From: Paractinoplanes bogorensis
Lineage (GTDB): Bacteria; Actinomycetota; Actinomycetes; Mycobacteriales; Micromonosporaceae
Reading direction: 5' to 3'
DNA length: 64,000 nucleotides
Assembly (NCBI RefSeq): GCF_018829635.1
Contig: NZ_JAHKKG010000008.1
Location: 372,001-436,000 of the forward strand
In this document: positions 1 through 8,095 of the stretch, piece by piece
Layout: every line of letters begins with the position of its first letter
How positions within the stretch are numbered: position 1 is the first letter of the stretch
The notes under the pieces: model-generated
Told to the model about the DNA's origin: nothing
The model's input: only the letters and a program-made list of their open reading frames with translations
The model's database searches: none
Translations under genes and position numbers: made by a program

Positions 1-505
1 AGATCAGCAGCCGGGCGCCGCGGCACAGCAGCTTGACGATCTCGAGCCGCTGCCGCTCGCCGACCGAGGCGTCGGACACCAGCCGGTCGGGGGCGATGCG
101 CAGCCCGGTGGCGGCCTCGACCTCGGCCGCCCGGCGCCGGGCGGCGGCCCGGCCGTTGCGCCACGGCACGCCGGCCGGGGCCATCGCGAGGTTCTCCAGC
201 TCGGTGAGCGTCGGCACCAGGGTGAAGTGCTGGTGGACCATGCCGATCCCGGCCCGCAGCGCCTGCTCCGGCCGGCGGAAGGACACCGGCGTGCCGTCGA
301 GGCTCATGGTGCCCTCGTCCGGCTGGTAGAGGCCGGTGACGATCCGCATCAGCGTGGTCTTGCCGGCGCCGTTCTCGCCGAGCAGGGCGTGCACCTCACC
401 CCAGGCGATGTCGAGGTCGATGCGGTCGTTGGCGGTGAAGGCGCCGAACCGCTTGGTGATGCCGGAGAGCCGCAGGGCACTGCCGGAACCGGGATCGGTG
501 GTCAT
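1..505 (-). CDS. BMP-type ABC importer ATP-binding protein (3' part cut off by window edge)
   Basis: N-terminal 168 residues of an ABC ATPase of the sugar/nucleoside importer class (RbsA/YufO-like). Walker A GENGAGKT lies at about residues 43-50, the Q-loop reads MVHQHF, the signature reads SVGERQRLEI, and Walker B is just beginning (RLLI) where the window ends. The ATG at 505 is 1 nt past the stop of the upstream solute-binding gene, so the two are one operon. Members of this class usually have two fused ATPase domains of about 500 residues in total; only part of the first is visible. It should energise uptake of the ligand bound by the neighbouring BMP lipoprotein. The ligand is inferred from that neighbour, not from this gene. 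Confidence 0.93.
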   Translation of the reverse strand, partial: MTTDPGSGSALRLSGITKRFGAFTANDRIDLDIAWGEVHALLGENGAGKTTLMRIVTGLYQPDEGTMSLDGTPVSFRRPEQALRAGIGMVHQHFTLVPTLTELENLAMAPAGVPWRNGRAAARRRAAEVEAATGLRIAPDRLVSDASVGERQRLEIVKLLCRGARLLI

Positions 506-506
506 G

Positions 507-1550
507 TCAGCGCTGCTCGAACGCGTAGCTCGGCTTCGGCAGCAGCACGCCGTCGCCCGGGGTCACGGTGCCGTCCGAGATGTCTTTGGTGATCTTCTCG
601 GCGAGGGCCTTCTGCTCGTCGGTGCCCTTGCCCGGGCAGAACTGGAAGGACAGCGCGCCGCTCTTGAGGCCGAAGCTGATCGCGCCGGACGCCAGCTTGC
701 CCGCGGCGGCCTCGGTAACCGCGGTCTTGAGGACGTCGGACCAGTTGACGATGCCCGAGCCGATGATGTTCTTGTTCTCGTCGCAGTGCAGCGCGAAGAC
801 GTTGTAGACGCCCGTACCGGCCTTGCCGTCGGCGGCCTGATAGATGCCCTCGGAGCCGGAGTCCAGGTCGGACAGGATCTGGTCGACGCCGTTGGCGATC
901 ATCGCCTCGGCCGCCTGCTTGGCCTTGCCGACGTCGTTGTAGTCGTTGGTGTAGGCCTGCGCCACCTGTGTCTGCGGGTTCTCGATCTTGGCGCCCTGGG
1001 CCATGCCGTAGTACCAGGCGGTGGACGACGGCACCTCGGGTCCGGCGATCATGCCGATCTTCTTGCTCTTGGACTCGTTGGAGGCCACCGCGCCGGCCAC
1101 CATCGCGTTGAGACCGACCGCCACGGTCACCGAGCTGACGTTGTCGGCCAGCGCCTCCAGGTCGGAGGCGATCAGCACGAAGTGGGTGTCCGGGTACTTG
1201 GGGGCGACCACCGCGACGGCCTTGTTGAGCACCGCGCCGTCGGCGACGACCACCTTGTTCTTGGCCGCGAGCGACTGCAGGCCCTCGATCTGCTCCTGCG
1301 ACTCGGAGGCGTTGTCGACGATCGAGGTGAGTTTGAGCTTGGGGTCGGCGTCGACCGCGGCCTGCACGCCGGCCAGGGCGTACTGGGTGAAGCCGCCGTC
1401 GTTGCGCGGGGCCGGGGCCAGGAAGCCGATGTTGATCGTGGAGCTTTCTCCGGCGGCCGCGGTTCCGGCCGCCTCGTCGCCGCTTCCGCATCCGGCGAGG
1501 AGAACTGGTATGGCAGTTGTGAAGGAAATGATGGCGAGTTTGACGCGCAT
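507..1550 (-). CDS. BMP-family ABC transporter substrate-binding lipoprotein
   Basis: Extracytoplasmic binding lipoprotein of the BmpA/PnrA family, which bind nucleosides in characterised members. The start chosen is MRVKLAII at 1550, because AGAGG stands 6 nt in front of it; an in-frame start at 1568 would add six residues without a ribosome site. A lipoprotein signal ends in LLAGC, and the motif NIGFLAPAPRNDGGF is the usual first strand of the fold. The mature domain runs to the C terminus (347 aa, normal length). It lies between the GntR regulator gene upstream and the ABC ATPase gene downstream, all on the minus strand. Four copies of a 12-bp operator surround its start, one inside the signal-peptide codons, so expression is probably repressed by the GntR protein and relieved by a nucleoside-like ligand (inference). 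Confidence 0.92.
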   Translation of the reverse strand: MRVKLAIISFTTAIPVLLAGCGSGDEAAGTAAAGESSTINIGFLAPAPRNDGGFTQYALAGVQAAVDADPKLKLTSIVDNASESQEQIEGLQSLAAKNKVVVADGAVLNKAVAVVAPKYPDTHFVLIASDLEALADNVSSVTVAVGLNAMVAGAVASNESKSKKIGMIAGPEVPSSTAWYYGMAQGAKIENPQTQVAQAYTNDYNDVGKAKQAAEAMIANGVDQILSDLDSGSEGIYQAADGKAGTGVYNVFALHCDENKNIIGSGIVNWSDVLKTAVTEAAAGKLASGAISFGLKSGALSFQFCPGKGTDEQKALAEKITKDISDGTVTPGDGVLLPKPSYAFEQR

Positions 1551-1710
1551 GGGGGACCTCTCACTCAAACTGGTATGGCAGTTATCGAGACTCGAGTGGG
1601 AAAACTTGAGGTGCCGACCCAGTTTGGGGATCTGCCATACCAGCCGTCAAGAGGCTGAGCGGGCGTAACCTGGTTTTCGCATGGTTATGGGCGCGTTACT
1701 GCCATACCAG
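1505..1710. promoter_or_regulatory. Four-copy 12-bp operator array (probable GntR/FadR sites)
   Basis: The sequence CTGGTATGGCAG occurs exactly at 1505-1516 and 1570-1581, and its exact reverse complement at 1632-1643 and 1699-1710. Centre-to-centre distances are 65, 62 and 67 bp, and the two inner and two outer copies share nearly the same midpoint (about 1607). Each copy is itself an imperfect palindrome with a GTAT core like FadR-type GntR operators. The third copy directly follows a TTGACG hexamer on the minus strand (1646-1651), so it could lie between -35 and -10. The array separates the GntR gene from the BMP gene. Confidence 0.75.
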
Positions 1711-1715
1711 GACGC

Positions 1716-2426
1716 TCAGAGGTCGAACTTGGTGGCGACCTCGTCCTGCAGCTCGGTGCGACCGGTGCGCACGTGCACCCGCATCGCGTCCTCGGCGGCG
1801 TCGGCATCGTGGGCGCGCAACGCCTTCACGAGCGCGACATGCTCCTCGTACGACCGGCGCATCCGCCCCTCGCGACGCGTCACGATCGACGACAGGAAAC
1901 CCCGGTTGAGCTGCTGCACCAGCAGGTTGTAGTGCTCCAGCAGACGCTCGTTGCCGGCGCCGGCCGCGATCAGCTCGTGCAGCCGGGCGTCGATCGCGCT
2001 GTAGCCGTCCAGATCGCCGGTCTCGACCGCCCGGCCCATCGCCGCCATCACCTCGTCGAGCCGGGAGAGGAGCTCGTTGTTGCCCCGGCTCGCGCACAGC
2101 CGCGCGGCCATCCCCTCGACCGCCTCGCGAACCTCGAACAGGTCGAGGATCTCGTGCCGGCGCAGACTCTTCACGAACGTGCCGCGGCGGTGCTCGATGG
2201 TCAGGAAGCCGGCCGTCTCGAGCTCCTTGAGGGCTTCCCGTACGGGCATACGACTCACGCCGAACCGGGTGGCCAGCCGGGCCTCGGAGAGCTTCTCACC
2301 CGGTTTGATCACGCCGGCCGCGATGTCGCGCCGCAGCTGCTGGGCGATGGCGTGCTTCTTGGAGGCCTCGAGCTCCTCCTCGACCAGGCCTGCGGGGACG
2401 GAGGGCCCCCGATCGGATCTCGGCAC
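1716..2426 (-). CDS. FadR-subfamily GntR transcriptional regulator
   Basis: A winged-helix DNA-binding domain (about residues 20-85, with GEKLSEARLATRFGVSRMPV as the recognition region) is followed by an all-helical FCD ligand domain with HELIAAGAGNERL and the late histidine VHVRTGRTEL. The GTG at 2426 is chosen because AAGGGGG lies 5 nt in front of it; longer in-frame starts up to 2582 lack a ribosome site. This gives 236 aa, normal for the family. It is read towards the BMP/ABC genes and divergently from the amidohydrolase. The operator array directly behind it makes control of the importer very likely. The effector is unknown; a nucleoside or nucleobase is an inference from context. Confidence 0.93.
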   Translation of the reverse strand: MPRSDRGPSVPAGLVEEELEASKKHAIAQQLRRDIAAGVIKPGEKLSEARLATRFGVSRMPVREALKELETAGFLTIEHRRGTFVKSLRRHEILDLFEVREAVEGMAARLCASRGNNELLSRLDEVMAAMGRAVETGDLDGYSAIDARLHELIAAGAGNERLLEHYNLLVQQLNRGFLSSIVTRREGRMRRSYEEHVALVKALRAHDADAAEDAMRVHVRTGRTELQDEVATKFDL

Positions 2427-2498
2427 CAGCGCCCCCTTTCCGGCGATCGCTGACGCCACCATAACGCCCGGGCTCGGGAGGCATGATGCACGACCCGC

Positions 2499-2644
2499 GC
2501 GGACGATAGTCCGCATTGCGGGCATCTTCCTCGTACGGGCCTTTGGACTGCCTGAAACGCAGACGTCAACTCCTCGAAACAACCTCTTGACACTTCTCGA
2601 TGCCCGAACGAGAGTCTAGTAACCGCCTGGCGGACAAGTGTCCG
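2499..2644. promoter_or_regulatory. Two palindromes in the GntR/amidohydrolase divergent region
   Basis: GCGGAC-GATA-GTCCGC is a perfect palindrome at 2499-2514, and CGGACA-AG-TGTCCG is another at 2631-2644, downstream of the proposed amidohydrolase promoter. They share a GGAC/GTCC core but differ in spacing. They do not resemble the four-copy GntR sites. They could be operators for a regulator encoded elsewhere, or short hairpins. Confidence 0.35.
2587..2615 (+). promoter_or_regulatory. Candidate sigma-70-type promoter for the amidohydrolase gene
   Basis: A perfect TTGACA (2587-2592) is followed after 17 bp by GAGAGT (2610-2615), which keeps the A2 and T6 of a -10 element. Transcription would begin near 2622, giving a leader of about 100 nt that contains the CGGACA-AG-TGTCCG palindrome. 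Confidence 0.5.
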
Positions 2645-2723
2645 AAATCTACGTCGCGTCGTCGGCCCGTCCTCGCCGTCGATGCGATCGGCGCTGCCCG
2701 CGGCCAGAGACAAGGAGCCACCG

Positions 2724-4340
2724 ATGACGCCTGCCTCGATCGATGACGCCCACGAGATGCACAGCACCGGCTGCGCGGTCTGCGACGCCGGACGGAACAC
2801 CGGCGCGGACGGGACCGCCGTGGCCGAGCGGCTCCTGAGCCGCCGCGCCCTGCTCGGCGGGGCCGCCGGGGCCGCCGCGGCGATTCCGCTGCTGAGCGCC
2901 GCTCCCGCGGCCGCCGCCCCGGCGCCCCGCGGCGACCGCACCCTCGTGCTCGAACCGAGCTGGGTTCTCACCTACGAGAAGGGCGACCTGCAGCTGCGCA
3001 GCGACCACTCCGTCGTCGTGCAGGACGGGCGGATCGCCGCCATCACGGCCGGTCGGCTCCGCGGCCACCAGAACCGGATCGAGATGCCGGGGCAGCTCCT
3101 CATCCCCGGCATGATCTCGGCCCACACGCATGTGGCGCTCGGGTCGTCGACCCGCGGCCTGATCGAGAGCGGCCGCTCGTTCGCGATTCCCGGGGTTCGC
3201 AGCATGGACCTGGACGACGACGACCTGGACGCGCTCACCGCCTACAACCTCGCCGAGATCCTCCGGGCCGGCTGCACCACCCAGGTCGAACAGTCACTGG
3301 ACCTGCGGCACGCGCAGTCCTACGTCCGGGTCGCGCGGCGCTGGGGCGTACGCGGCTATCCGGCCCCGATGCTGCCGAACTTCGCCCGGGTCGTCACCCT
3401 GCGCGCCCGCACCACCGACCAGGAGCTGTTCGACTCGGTGCCGGCCCAGCTCAAGGAGATCGAGGCGGCCCTGCGCTGGGGGCGCACCGTCAACGGGGCC
3501 GAGGGCGGGCGCATCCGTCCCCAGATGGCGCCGCAGGGCCCGGAGACCGCCACGCCGGAGACCCTGGACGCGATCTTCCGGGCGGCCCGGCAGCTCGGCA
3601 ACGGCATCCACACCCACCTGGCCACCGGCGCGCCGGAATCGGCCACGGTCGCCCGGTTGTGGGGCAAGGCACCGGTCAAGTGGATCGAGGACCACGGCTT
3701 CTACGACGTCCCGTTGATCGGGGCCCACCTGGGCGGCTGGGATGTCACCGGTGACGCGCCCTTCCTGGCCGGGAAGAAGAACTTCACGTACGCGCACTGC
3801 CCGTCCGGTGCGGGCGCCGGAGCCGGCTCGGCCGGCCAGCCGTTCATCGAAGCCCTCGCGGCCGGCATCAACACGGCCGTCGCCCTCGACTCGCACTCCA
3901 ACGACATGATCGAGAACGCCAAGCTGGCCGTGCTCTACGGACGCCTGCGGCACTCGCTGATCAGCGCGACGAGTCCCGTCCCGGTCCGCCGCCCGACCGT
4001 CTGGGACATGATCAAGTCGGTGACCGTGAACCCCGCGAACGGTCTCGGCCGCGCCGACCTCGGCCGCATCGAGGTGGGCGCGAAGGCCGACCTGACGTCG
4101 ATCGACGTGTCCGGGTTCCTGGTCGGGGCGGGCGTGGCCGGGCCCGAGCCGCTCAACAACCTGCTCTACGCCAACGGCCTGCACGTGCGGAACGTGATGA
4201 CCGAGGGCCGGTTGCAGATCCGCGACGGCCGCCTGGTCGTCGACGACGAGCGCCGCGTGGTCGCCCGGGGCGGCGCGGTCGTCCGCAAGCTGTGGGCCCG
4301 TCTGCGGGCCGAGGGATGGTTCACTCCCACCCCGAGGTAG
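2724..4340 (+). CDS. Tat-exported amidohydrolase-family metalloenzyme
   Basis: Composite amidohydrolase of the TrzA/AtzA/cytosine-deaminase type, 538 aa. The start MTPASIDD is chosen because AAGGAG lies 6 nt before it. A Tat signal is set back from the N terminus: SRRALLGG at about residues 39-46, then a hydrophobic stretch ending in an Ala-rich cleavage region, preceded by a short segment with two cysteines (TGCAVCDAG). The metal motif HTH is at 134-136. Later metal-site candidates are THLATG, GAHLGGW and the aspartate of ALDSHSNDM. It is divergent from the GntR gene and probably hydrolyses or deaminates a compound that the BMP importer also handles. The substrate cannot be told from sequence. 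Confidence 0.88.
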   Translation: MTPASIDDAHEMHSTGCAVCDAGRNTGADGTAVAERLLSRRALLGGAAGAAAAIPLLSAAPAAAAPAPRGDRTLVLEPSWVLTYEKGDLQLRSDHSVVVQDGRIAAITAGRLRGHQNRIEMPGQLLIPGMISAHTHVALGSSTRGLIESGRSFAIPGVRSMDLDDDDLDALTAYNLAEILRAGCTTQVEQSLDLRHAQSYVRVARRWGVRGYPAPMLPNFARVVTLRARTTDQELFDSVPAQLKEIEAALRWGRTVNGAEGGRIRPQMAPQGPETATPETLDAIFRAARQLGNGIHTHLATGAPESATVARLWGKAPVKWIEDHGFYDVPLIGAHLGGWDVTGDAPFLAGKKNFTYAHCPSGAGAGAGSAGQPFIEALAAGINTAVALDSHSNDMIENAKLAVLYGRLRHSLISATSPVPVRRPTVWDMIKSVTVNPANGLGRADLGRIEVGAKADLTSIDVSGFLVGAGVAGPEPLNNLLYANGLHVRNVMTEGRLQIRDGRLVVDDERRVVARGGAVVRKLWARLRAEGWFTPTPR

Positions 4341-4349
4341 CTTCCGCGC

Positions 4350-4565
4350 TTCCGGTGCCGGATCGACGCCGGGACCGCGGGGCGCTTCAGGTGTCGGATC
4401 GACGCCGGGTCCGCGGGGCGCTTCAGGTGTCGGATCGACGCCGGGACCGCGGGGCGCTTCAGGTGTCGGATCGACGCCGGGACCGCGAGGCGTTTCCGGT
4501 GCCGGATCGAGGCCGGGACCGCGGGGCGCTTCAGGTGTCGGATCGACGCCGGGACCGCGGGGCCA
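4350..4565. repeat. 36-bp tandem repeat, six copies
   Basis: Six head-to-tail units of 36 bp begin at 4350, 4386, 4422, 4458, 4494 and 4530. Each contains GGTGTCGGATCGACGCCGGG or a variant with 1-4 changes, and the last unit decays at its end. The array fills the space between two convergent genes and runs into the 3' end of the oxidoreductase gene: its stop codon at 4531-4533 and the C-terminal residues SRRRSDT are encoded by unit 6. There are no unique spacers, so it is a minisatellite and not a CRISPR array. Confidence 0.95.
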
Positions 4566-6057
4566 GCAGTCCGCGGGGGACGACCGACAGGAGCGGGCCG
4601 GCCTGGACGCCCTGCCGGTCGAGGATGGCGTTGACGGCGAGGATCGCCGAGCCGGCGGCGCGTTCCATCAGGCCGGCCGGGAAGGGCACCCGCACCCAGT
4701 CGCCGGCCAGATAGACGCCGGGCGCGTCGGAGAGGACACCGGGCCGGGTGGCGTCGCTTCCCGGGGCGAACGCGGGGGCGTCGTCGCCGACGCGTTCCTC
4801 GACGTCGACGATGGTCATGCCGGTCGTCTCCGGCCACAGCGCCCCGAGTTCGGCCCACATCCGCTTGGTCAGTTCGGCGGCCTCGACACCGTCGGGGGCG
4901 GCGTACGCGTGCAGCTCGATCACGCTGCCGCCGCCCCGGCGGGCCCACTGGGCGGCCGCCCGCTCGATGCGGTGATAGAGCGTGACCGAGTCGAGCGTCG
5001 GCTCCCCGGCCACGCTGGTGAAGACGCTGCGGGAGGGAGCGCAGTCCTGGGCTGTCCAGATCCGGCTGACCGCGTAGGGGGCCGCAGTCCGGACCGTGGC
5101 CATCTGCTCGGCCAGCCGGGGCGCTTGCGCGGTCAGCCCGGGGGAGGCGGCCACGATCTCGCGGGCCGAGCGCGGGTCGGCCGCCAGCACGACGTGGTCG
5201 GCGGGCAGCTCGGTGCCGCCACGCAGCACCACTTTCCAGCCGGGGTCGATCCGGTCGACCGCGGCTGACGTACGGATCTCGCCGCCGAGCGCCTGCAACT
5301 GCCCGGCGAGCGGCGCCCAGATGGCCGTCTCGTAGTCCTGGGTGGGGGCGTCGAAGTCGAGTCCCTCGGGATTGCGCAGGAAATAGAAGTGGAACTGCAT
5401 GATCATCTCGGCGGCCGACATCTCCTCCTGGCGGTTGAAGAAGGAGTGCGCGAACACGTCGAACAGGTGCGCCCGGGCCCGGGCCGGCATGCCCAGCGTG
5501 TCGAGGAAGTCTTTCGCCGTGATGTGATCGAACTGGCGGTAGGTCTCGGCGCGGGAGTAGCTCAGCAACGGGACGGCCGCTTTGCCGTCGACCCCGCGCA
5601 ACTCCCGCAGTTTCAGGCTCGGTGACCGGGCGACCAGGGCCAGCAGATTGGCCGGGGGCCGGCGGGGCAGGCCGGAGAAGCTCTCCTCGGGCCAGTTCCG
5701 GGAGACCACGGGGTAGGGGCCGGCCGGTCGGAGGAACGACAGCTCGGGGTCGATCCGGCGGAGCACGTTGTGCAGGTTGTAGTACTGGCGGAAGAACCCG
5801 TGGAAGCCGTGCTCGACCATCTGCCGGGAGCCGTCGGCCACCGTGCGGGGCCACGCCGCGAGACGGCCGCCCAGCTGGGCGTCGCGTTCCAGCAGGGTCA
5901 CCCGCAGGCCACGCTCGGCGAGCAGAAGTGCGCTGGTCACGCCGGCGATCCCGCCACCGATGACCACCGCGCGAACCTCGTCCGTGACGGTTCGCGGCAG
6001 ATCGGCGCGAGGACGGACCAGGCGGTGAGCGCGGGCGCTCGTCAGTCGTGGAGTCAC
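4531..6057 (-). CDS. FAD-dependent oxidoreductase, CrtU/carotenoid-desaturase-like
   Basis: 508-aa flavoprotein with an N-terminal dinucleotide fold (VVIGGGIAGVTSALLLAERG), then LLERDAQLGGR, and the segment HGFHGFFRQYYNL, which is close to the start of isorenieratene-synthase (CrtU) and related desaturases. The C-terminal FAD contact is GVYLAGDWVRVPFPAGLMERA. A GTG at 6057 is the likely start; a later GTG just before the Rossmann strand is possible. The last residues (SRRRSDT) come from the first unit, in its own reading direction, of the 36-bp repeat array. It is monocistronic, and no other carotenoid genes are visible. The exact substrate (carotenoid ring, other isoprenoid or amine) is open. 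Confidence 0.85.
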   Translation of the reverse strand: MTPRLTSARAHRLVRPRADLPRTVTDEVRAVVIGGGIAGVTSALLLAERGLRVTLLERDAQLGGRLAAWPRTVADGSRQMVEHGFHGFFRQYYNLHNVLRRIDPELSFLRPAGPYPVVSRNWPEESFSGLPRRPPANLLALVARSPSLKLRELRGVDGKAAVPLLSYSRAETYRQFDHITAKDFLDTLGMPARARAHLFDVFAHSFFNRQEEMSAAEMIMQFHFYFLRNPEGLDFDAPTQDYETAIWAPLAGQLQALGGEIRTSAAVDRIDPGWKVVLRGGTELPADHVVLAADPRSAREIVAASPGLTAQAPRLAEQMATVRTAAPYAVSRIWTAQDCAPSRSVFTSVAGEPTLDSVTLYHRIERAAAQWARRGGGSVIELHAYAAPDGVEAAELTKRMWAELGALWPETTGMTIVDVEERVGDDAPAFAPGSDATRPGVLSDAPGVYLAGDWVRVPFPAGLMERAAGSAILAVNAILDRQGVQAGPLLSVVPRGLLAPRSRRRSDT

Positions 6058-6163
6058 GCCGCCACGCTACCCCCTCTATCGACGCGGGAATCGACGCAAC
6101 GTTCCGGCGAGCCCCGGCACCGAACCGCAACCAGGTCGAACCTCAGTTGCCACAGGTACGGGC

Positions 6164-6190
6164 TCAAACCCCCGGGCTCCTGGCCAATAA
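6164..6190 (+). promoter_or_regulatory. FliA (sigma-28)-type promoter in front of fliL
   Basis: TCA (6164-6166), 16 bp, then GCCAATAA (6183-6190), which is 7 of 8 identical to the flagellar sigma -10 GCCGATAA. The TCA-N16-GCCGATAA form matches the FliA consensus I remember for Actinoplanes; the E. coli/WhiG-type element has the same spacing. It ends 53 nt before the fliL ATG. Confidence 0.7.
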
Positions 6191-6243
6191 CAACTACGAG
6201 GCCGAACAGCCGCAGCCCGCCATACGACTGAGAGGCAACAACG

Positions 6244-6693
6244 ATGAGCACGAACGAGACCACCCCCGCCGAGGCGCCGAAGAAGTCCAAGAAGATGCTG
6301 ATGATCATCGTCATCGCGGCGGTAGTGCTGCTGGGCGGTGGCGGAGCCGGCGCGTTCTTCATGATGAAGGGCAGCACCGCCGAGGCGGCGCCGACCAAGG
6401 GCACCGTCAAGGCGCTGGACGACGCGCTGACGATCAACTTGGCTGACGGCCACTACCTGAAGCTCAACTTCTCGCTGCAGCAGACCACCGACGCCGCCGA
6501 GGACGTCGACACCAGCGAGGCGCAGGAGCTGGCGATCGACGAGTACACCGGCAAGACCCTGGCGCAGCTCTCCACCGAGAAGAGCCGCGAGGAGATCAAG
6601 TCGGACCTCACCGCGAAGATCGTGAAGGCCTACACCGAGGACGGCAAGAAGATGGTCATGGGTGTCTACTACACGTCGTTCGTCACCCAGTAG
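6244..6693 (+). CDS. fliL: FliL-like flagellar basal-body-associated protein
   Basis: 149 aa. A short Lys-rich cytoplasmic tail (PKKSKK) precedes one membrane helix (MLMIIVIAAVVLLGGGGAG) and an extracytoplasmic domain containing ADGHYLKLNFSLQQT, typical of FliL, the stator-associated protein that supports motor torque. GAGAGG lies 8 nt before the ATG. It sits alone between a CrtU-like gene and an MDR gene, far from any other flagellar gene in the window, yet has its own FliA-type promoter. Actinoplanes-type bacteria make flagellated zoospores, so a separately placed fliL copy under the motility sigma factor makes sense. It could be a paralogue of a copy in the main flagellar cluster. Confidence 0.85.
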   Translation: MSTNETTPAEAPKKSKKMLMIIVIAAVVLLGGGGAGAFFMMKGSTAEAAPTKGTVKALDDALTINLADGHYLKLNFSLQQTTDAAEDVDTSEAQELAIDEYTGKTLAQLSTEKSREEIKSDLTAKIVKAYTEDGKKMVMGVYYTSFVTQ

Positions 6694-6718
6694 CCCCATG
6701 TAAGTCTAGAGTGGACAC

Positions 6719-7639
6719 ATGCGGGGAGTCGTCGCGATCGCGCTCGGCGGTCCGGAAGTGTTACAGGTGACCGACCTGCCCGACCCGGAAGCCGGGCTCG
6801 GGCAGGTCGTCGTTCGTATCCGCGCGGTCTGTGTGCATCCGGCCGACATCGCCGCCACCACCGGCCAGATCCCTGGTGGGCCGGTGGCGCCGCCGTTCTC
6901 GCCCGGGTGGGACATCGCCGGCGAGGTGGCATCAGCCGGACCGGGCGCGAGCGATCTCCGGGTGGGTGACCGGGTCGTCGGGATGATCCCGTGGTACTCG
7001 ACCCGGGGCACGCCGGGCGGCTACGCCGAGTTCGTGGCCGCCGACACCGACTGGTTGGTGCGGTTGCCCGACGGGCTCGACTTCGTGTCCGCGGCCACGG
7101 TGCCGCTCAACGCCCAGACCGCCCATCAAGGGCTGTCCCTGCTGCCTCCGGCCGTTGACGGGCGCAGCATCCTGGTCACCGGGGCCGGCGGCGGTGTCGG
7201 CGGTTTCGCCACCCAGTTGGCCGCCCGGAGCGGCTACCACGTCCTGGCCCAGGCCGGTCACGGCGACGAGCAGTGGGTGCGCGACCTCGGCGCTCACGAG
7301 GTCGTCTCCCGTACGGTCGATCTGTCCACGGTCGGGCCGGTGCCCGCGTTGTTCGACGCGGTCCCCCTCGGCGAGGCGGCGGCCGTCGCCGTCGAGGACG
7401 GGGGAGTCGTGGTCGCGACCCGGCCGACGCCGGCCATCGCCGCCGCCAGGGGCGTGCGCCAGGAACTGCAACTCATCCGGCACGACCGCGACCTGCTGGC
7501 CGACCTGGTGGGGCAGGTGGCGGCGGGACAGTTGCGCACCCGTGTGGCAGAGACGATGCCGTTGACCGACGCCGCCGACGCCCACCGGCGCGTCCTGGCC
7601 GGCGGGCTGCGCGGAAAGCTCGTGCTGACGGTGGACTGA
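6719..7639 (+). CDS. Quinone-oxidoreductase-like MDR (zinc-independent) NADPH oxidoreductase
   Basis: 306-aa medium-chain dehydrogenase/reductase. A GroES-like N-terminal half (VCVHPADI, GWDIAGEVASAGPG, VGDRVVGM) is followed by a Rossmann half with VTGAGGGVGGFATQLAARSG. The catalytic zinc ligands of alcohol dehydrogenases are absent, which places it with quinone reductases/enoyl reductases. The ATG is 6 nt behind TAGAGT (6707-6712) with no ribosome site, so the mRNA is probably leaderless. A perfect inverted repeat overlaps its stop codon. The substrate is unknown. Confidence 0.9.
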   Translation: MRGVVAIALGGPEVLQVTDLPDPEAGLGQVVVRIRAVCVHPADIAATTGQIPGGPVAPPFSPGWDIAGEVASAGPGASDLRVGDRVVGMIPWYSTRGTPGGYAEFVAADTDWLVRLPDGLDFVSAATVPLNAQTAHQGLSLLPPAVDGRSILVTGAGGGVGGFATQLAARSGYHVLAQAGHGDEQWVRDLGAHEVVSRTVDLSTVGPVPALFDAVPLGEAAAVAVEDGGVVVATRPTPAIAAARGVRQELQLIRHDRDLLADLVGQVAAGQLRTRVAETMPLTDAADAHRRVLAGGLRGKLVLTVD

Positions 7640-7653
7640 CAGGAGATGTCAGT
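7635..7653. promoter_or_regulatory. Inverted repeat ACTGACA-N5-TGTCAGT, candidate operator
   Basis: A perfect 7-bp inverted repeat spans the MDR stop codon and ends 9 bp before the TACCGT hexamer (7663-7668) that would be the -10 of the DUF3224 gene. Its position in the -35 region suggests a repressor site; a weak hairpin terminator for the MDR gene is the alternative. Confidence 0.45.
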
Positions 7654-7674
7654 CATTCGTTCTACCGTGTCGGC

Positions 7675-8076
7675 ATGCGAGCAACCGGAACCTTCGAAGT
7701 CGCCGACTTCACCCCCGCCCCCGTGCCGGCTCCCGAGATCAAGACCGGCCTGCCGGTGGGTGTCGCCACCATGCGCAAGACCTTCCAGGGCGAGATCAGC
7801 GGCCGGTCCGAGACCCTGTTCACGGCCGCCTTCGATCCCGCGAGCGGCACGGGGACGTACGTGGCCATGGAGTCTTTCGAAGGCAGGGTCGGCGGGCGTC
7901 CGGGCGCCTTCAACTTCGTGCACTCCGCGACCACGACCGGCCAGGACCGGCAGGCCGAGTTCTTCACCGTCGTCCCGGCCAGTGGCACCGGAGAGCTGGC
8001 CGGCATCAGCGGCGGCGGCGCCCTGACCGTCGACCCGGACGGCACCCACCGCATCGAGCTCGACTACATGCTCTGA
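7675..8076 (+). CDS. DUF3224 family protein
   Basis: 133-aa small soluble protein matching the DUF3224 barrel family: it opens MRATGTFEVADFTPAP, contains TFQGEISGRSET and YVAMESFEGRVGGR, and closes with TVDPDGTHRIELDYML. Family members have no settled biochemical role. The ATG at 7675 stands exactly 6 nt behind TACCGT, so the message is probably leaderless; an AGGAG 27 nt upstream is too far away to be its ribosome site. A pseudogene follows on the same strand. Confidence 0.85.
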   Translation: MRATGTFEVADFTPAPVPAPEIKTGLPVGVATMRKTFQGEISGRSETLFTAAFDPASGTGTYVAMESFEGRVGGRPGAFNFVHSATTTGQDRQAEFFTVVPASGTGELAGISGGGALTVDPDGTHRIELDYML

Positions 8077-8095
8077 ATCGCGGGACCGCCGCCCA

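Noticed and set aside
4350-4565. Direct repeats considered as a CRISPR array
   Set aside because: Units are contiguous with no unique spacers, and no cas genes are present.
4166-6130. Second minus-strand frame through the repeat array with a 12-residue repeated protein
   Set aside because: The repeat peptide comes only from the 36-bp DNA repeat; the rest is an Arg/Pro-rich shadow of the oxidoreductase gene.
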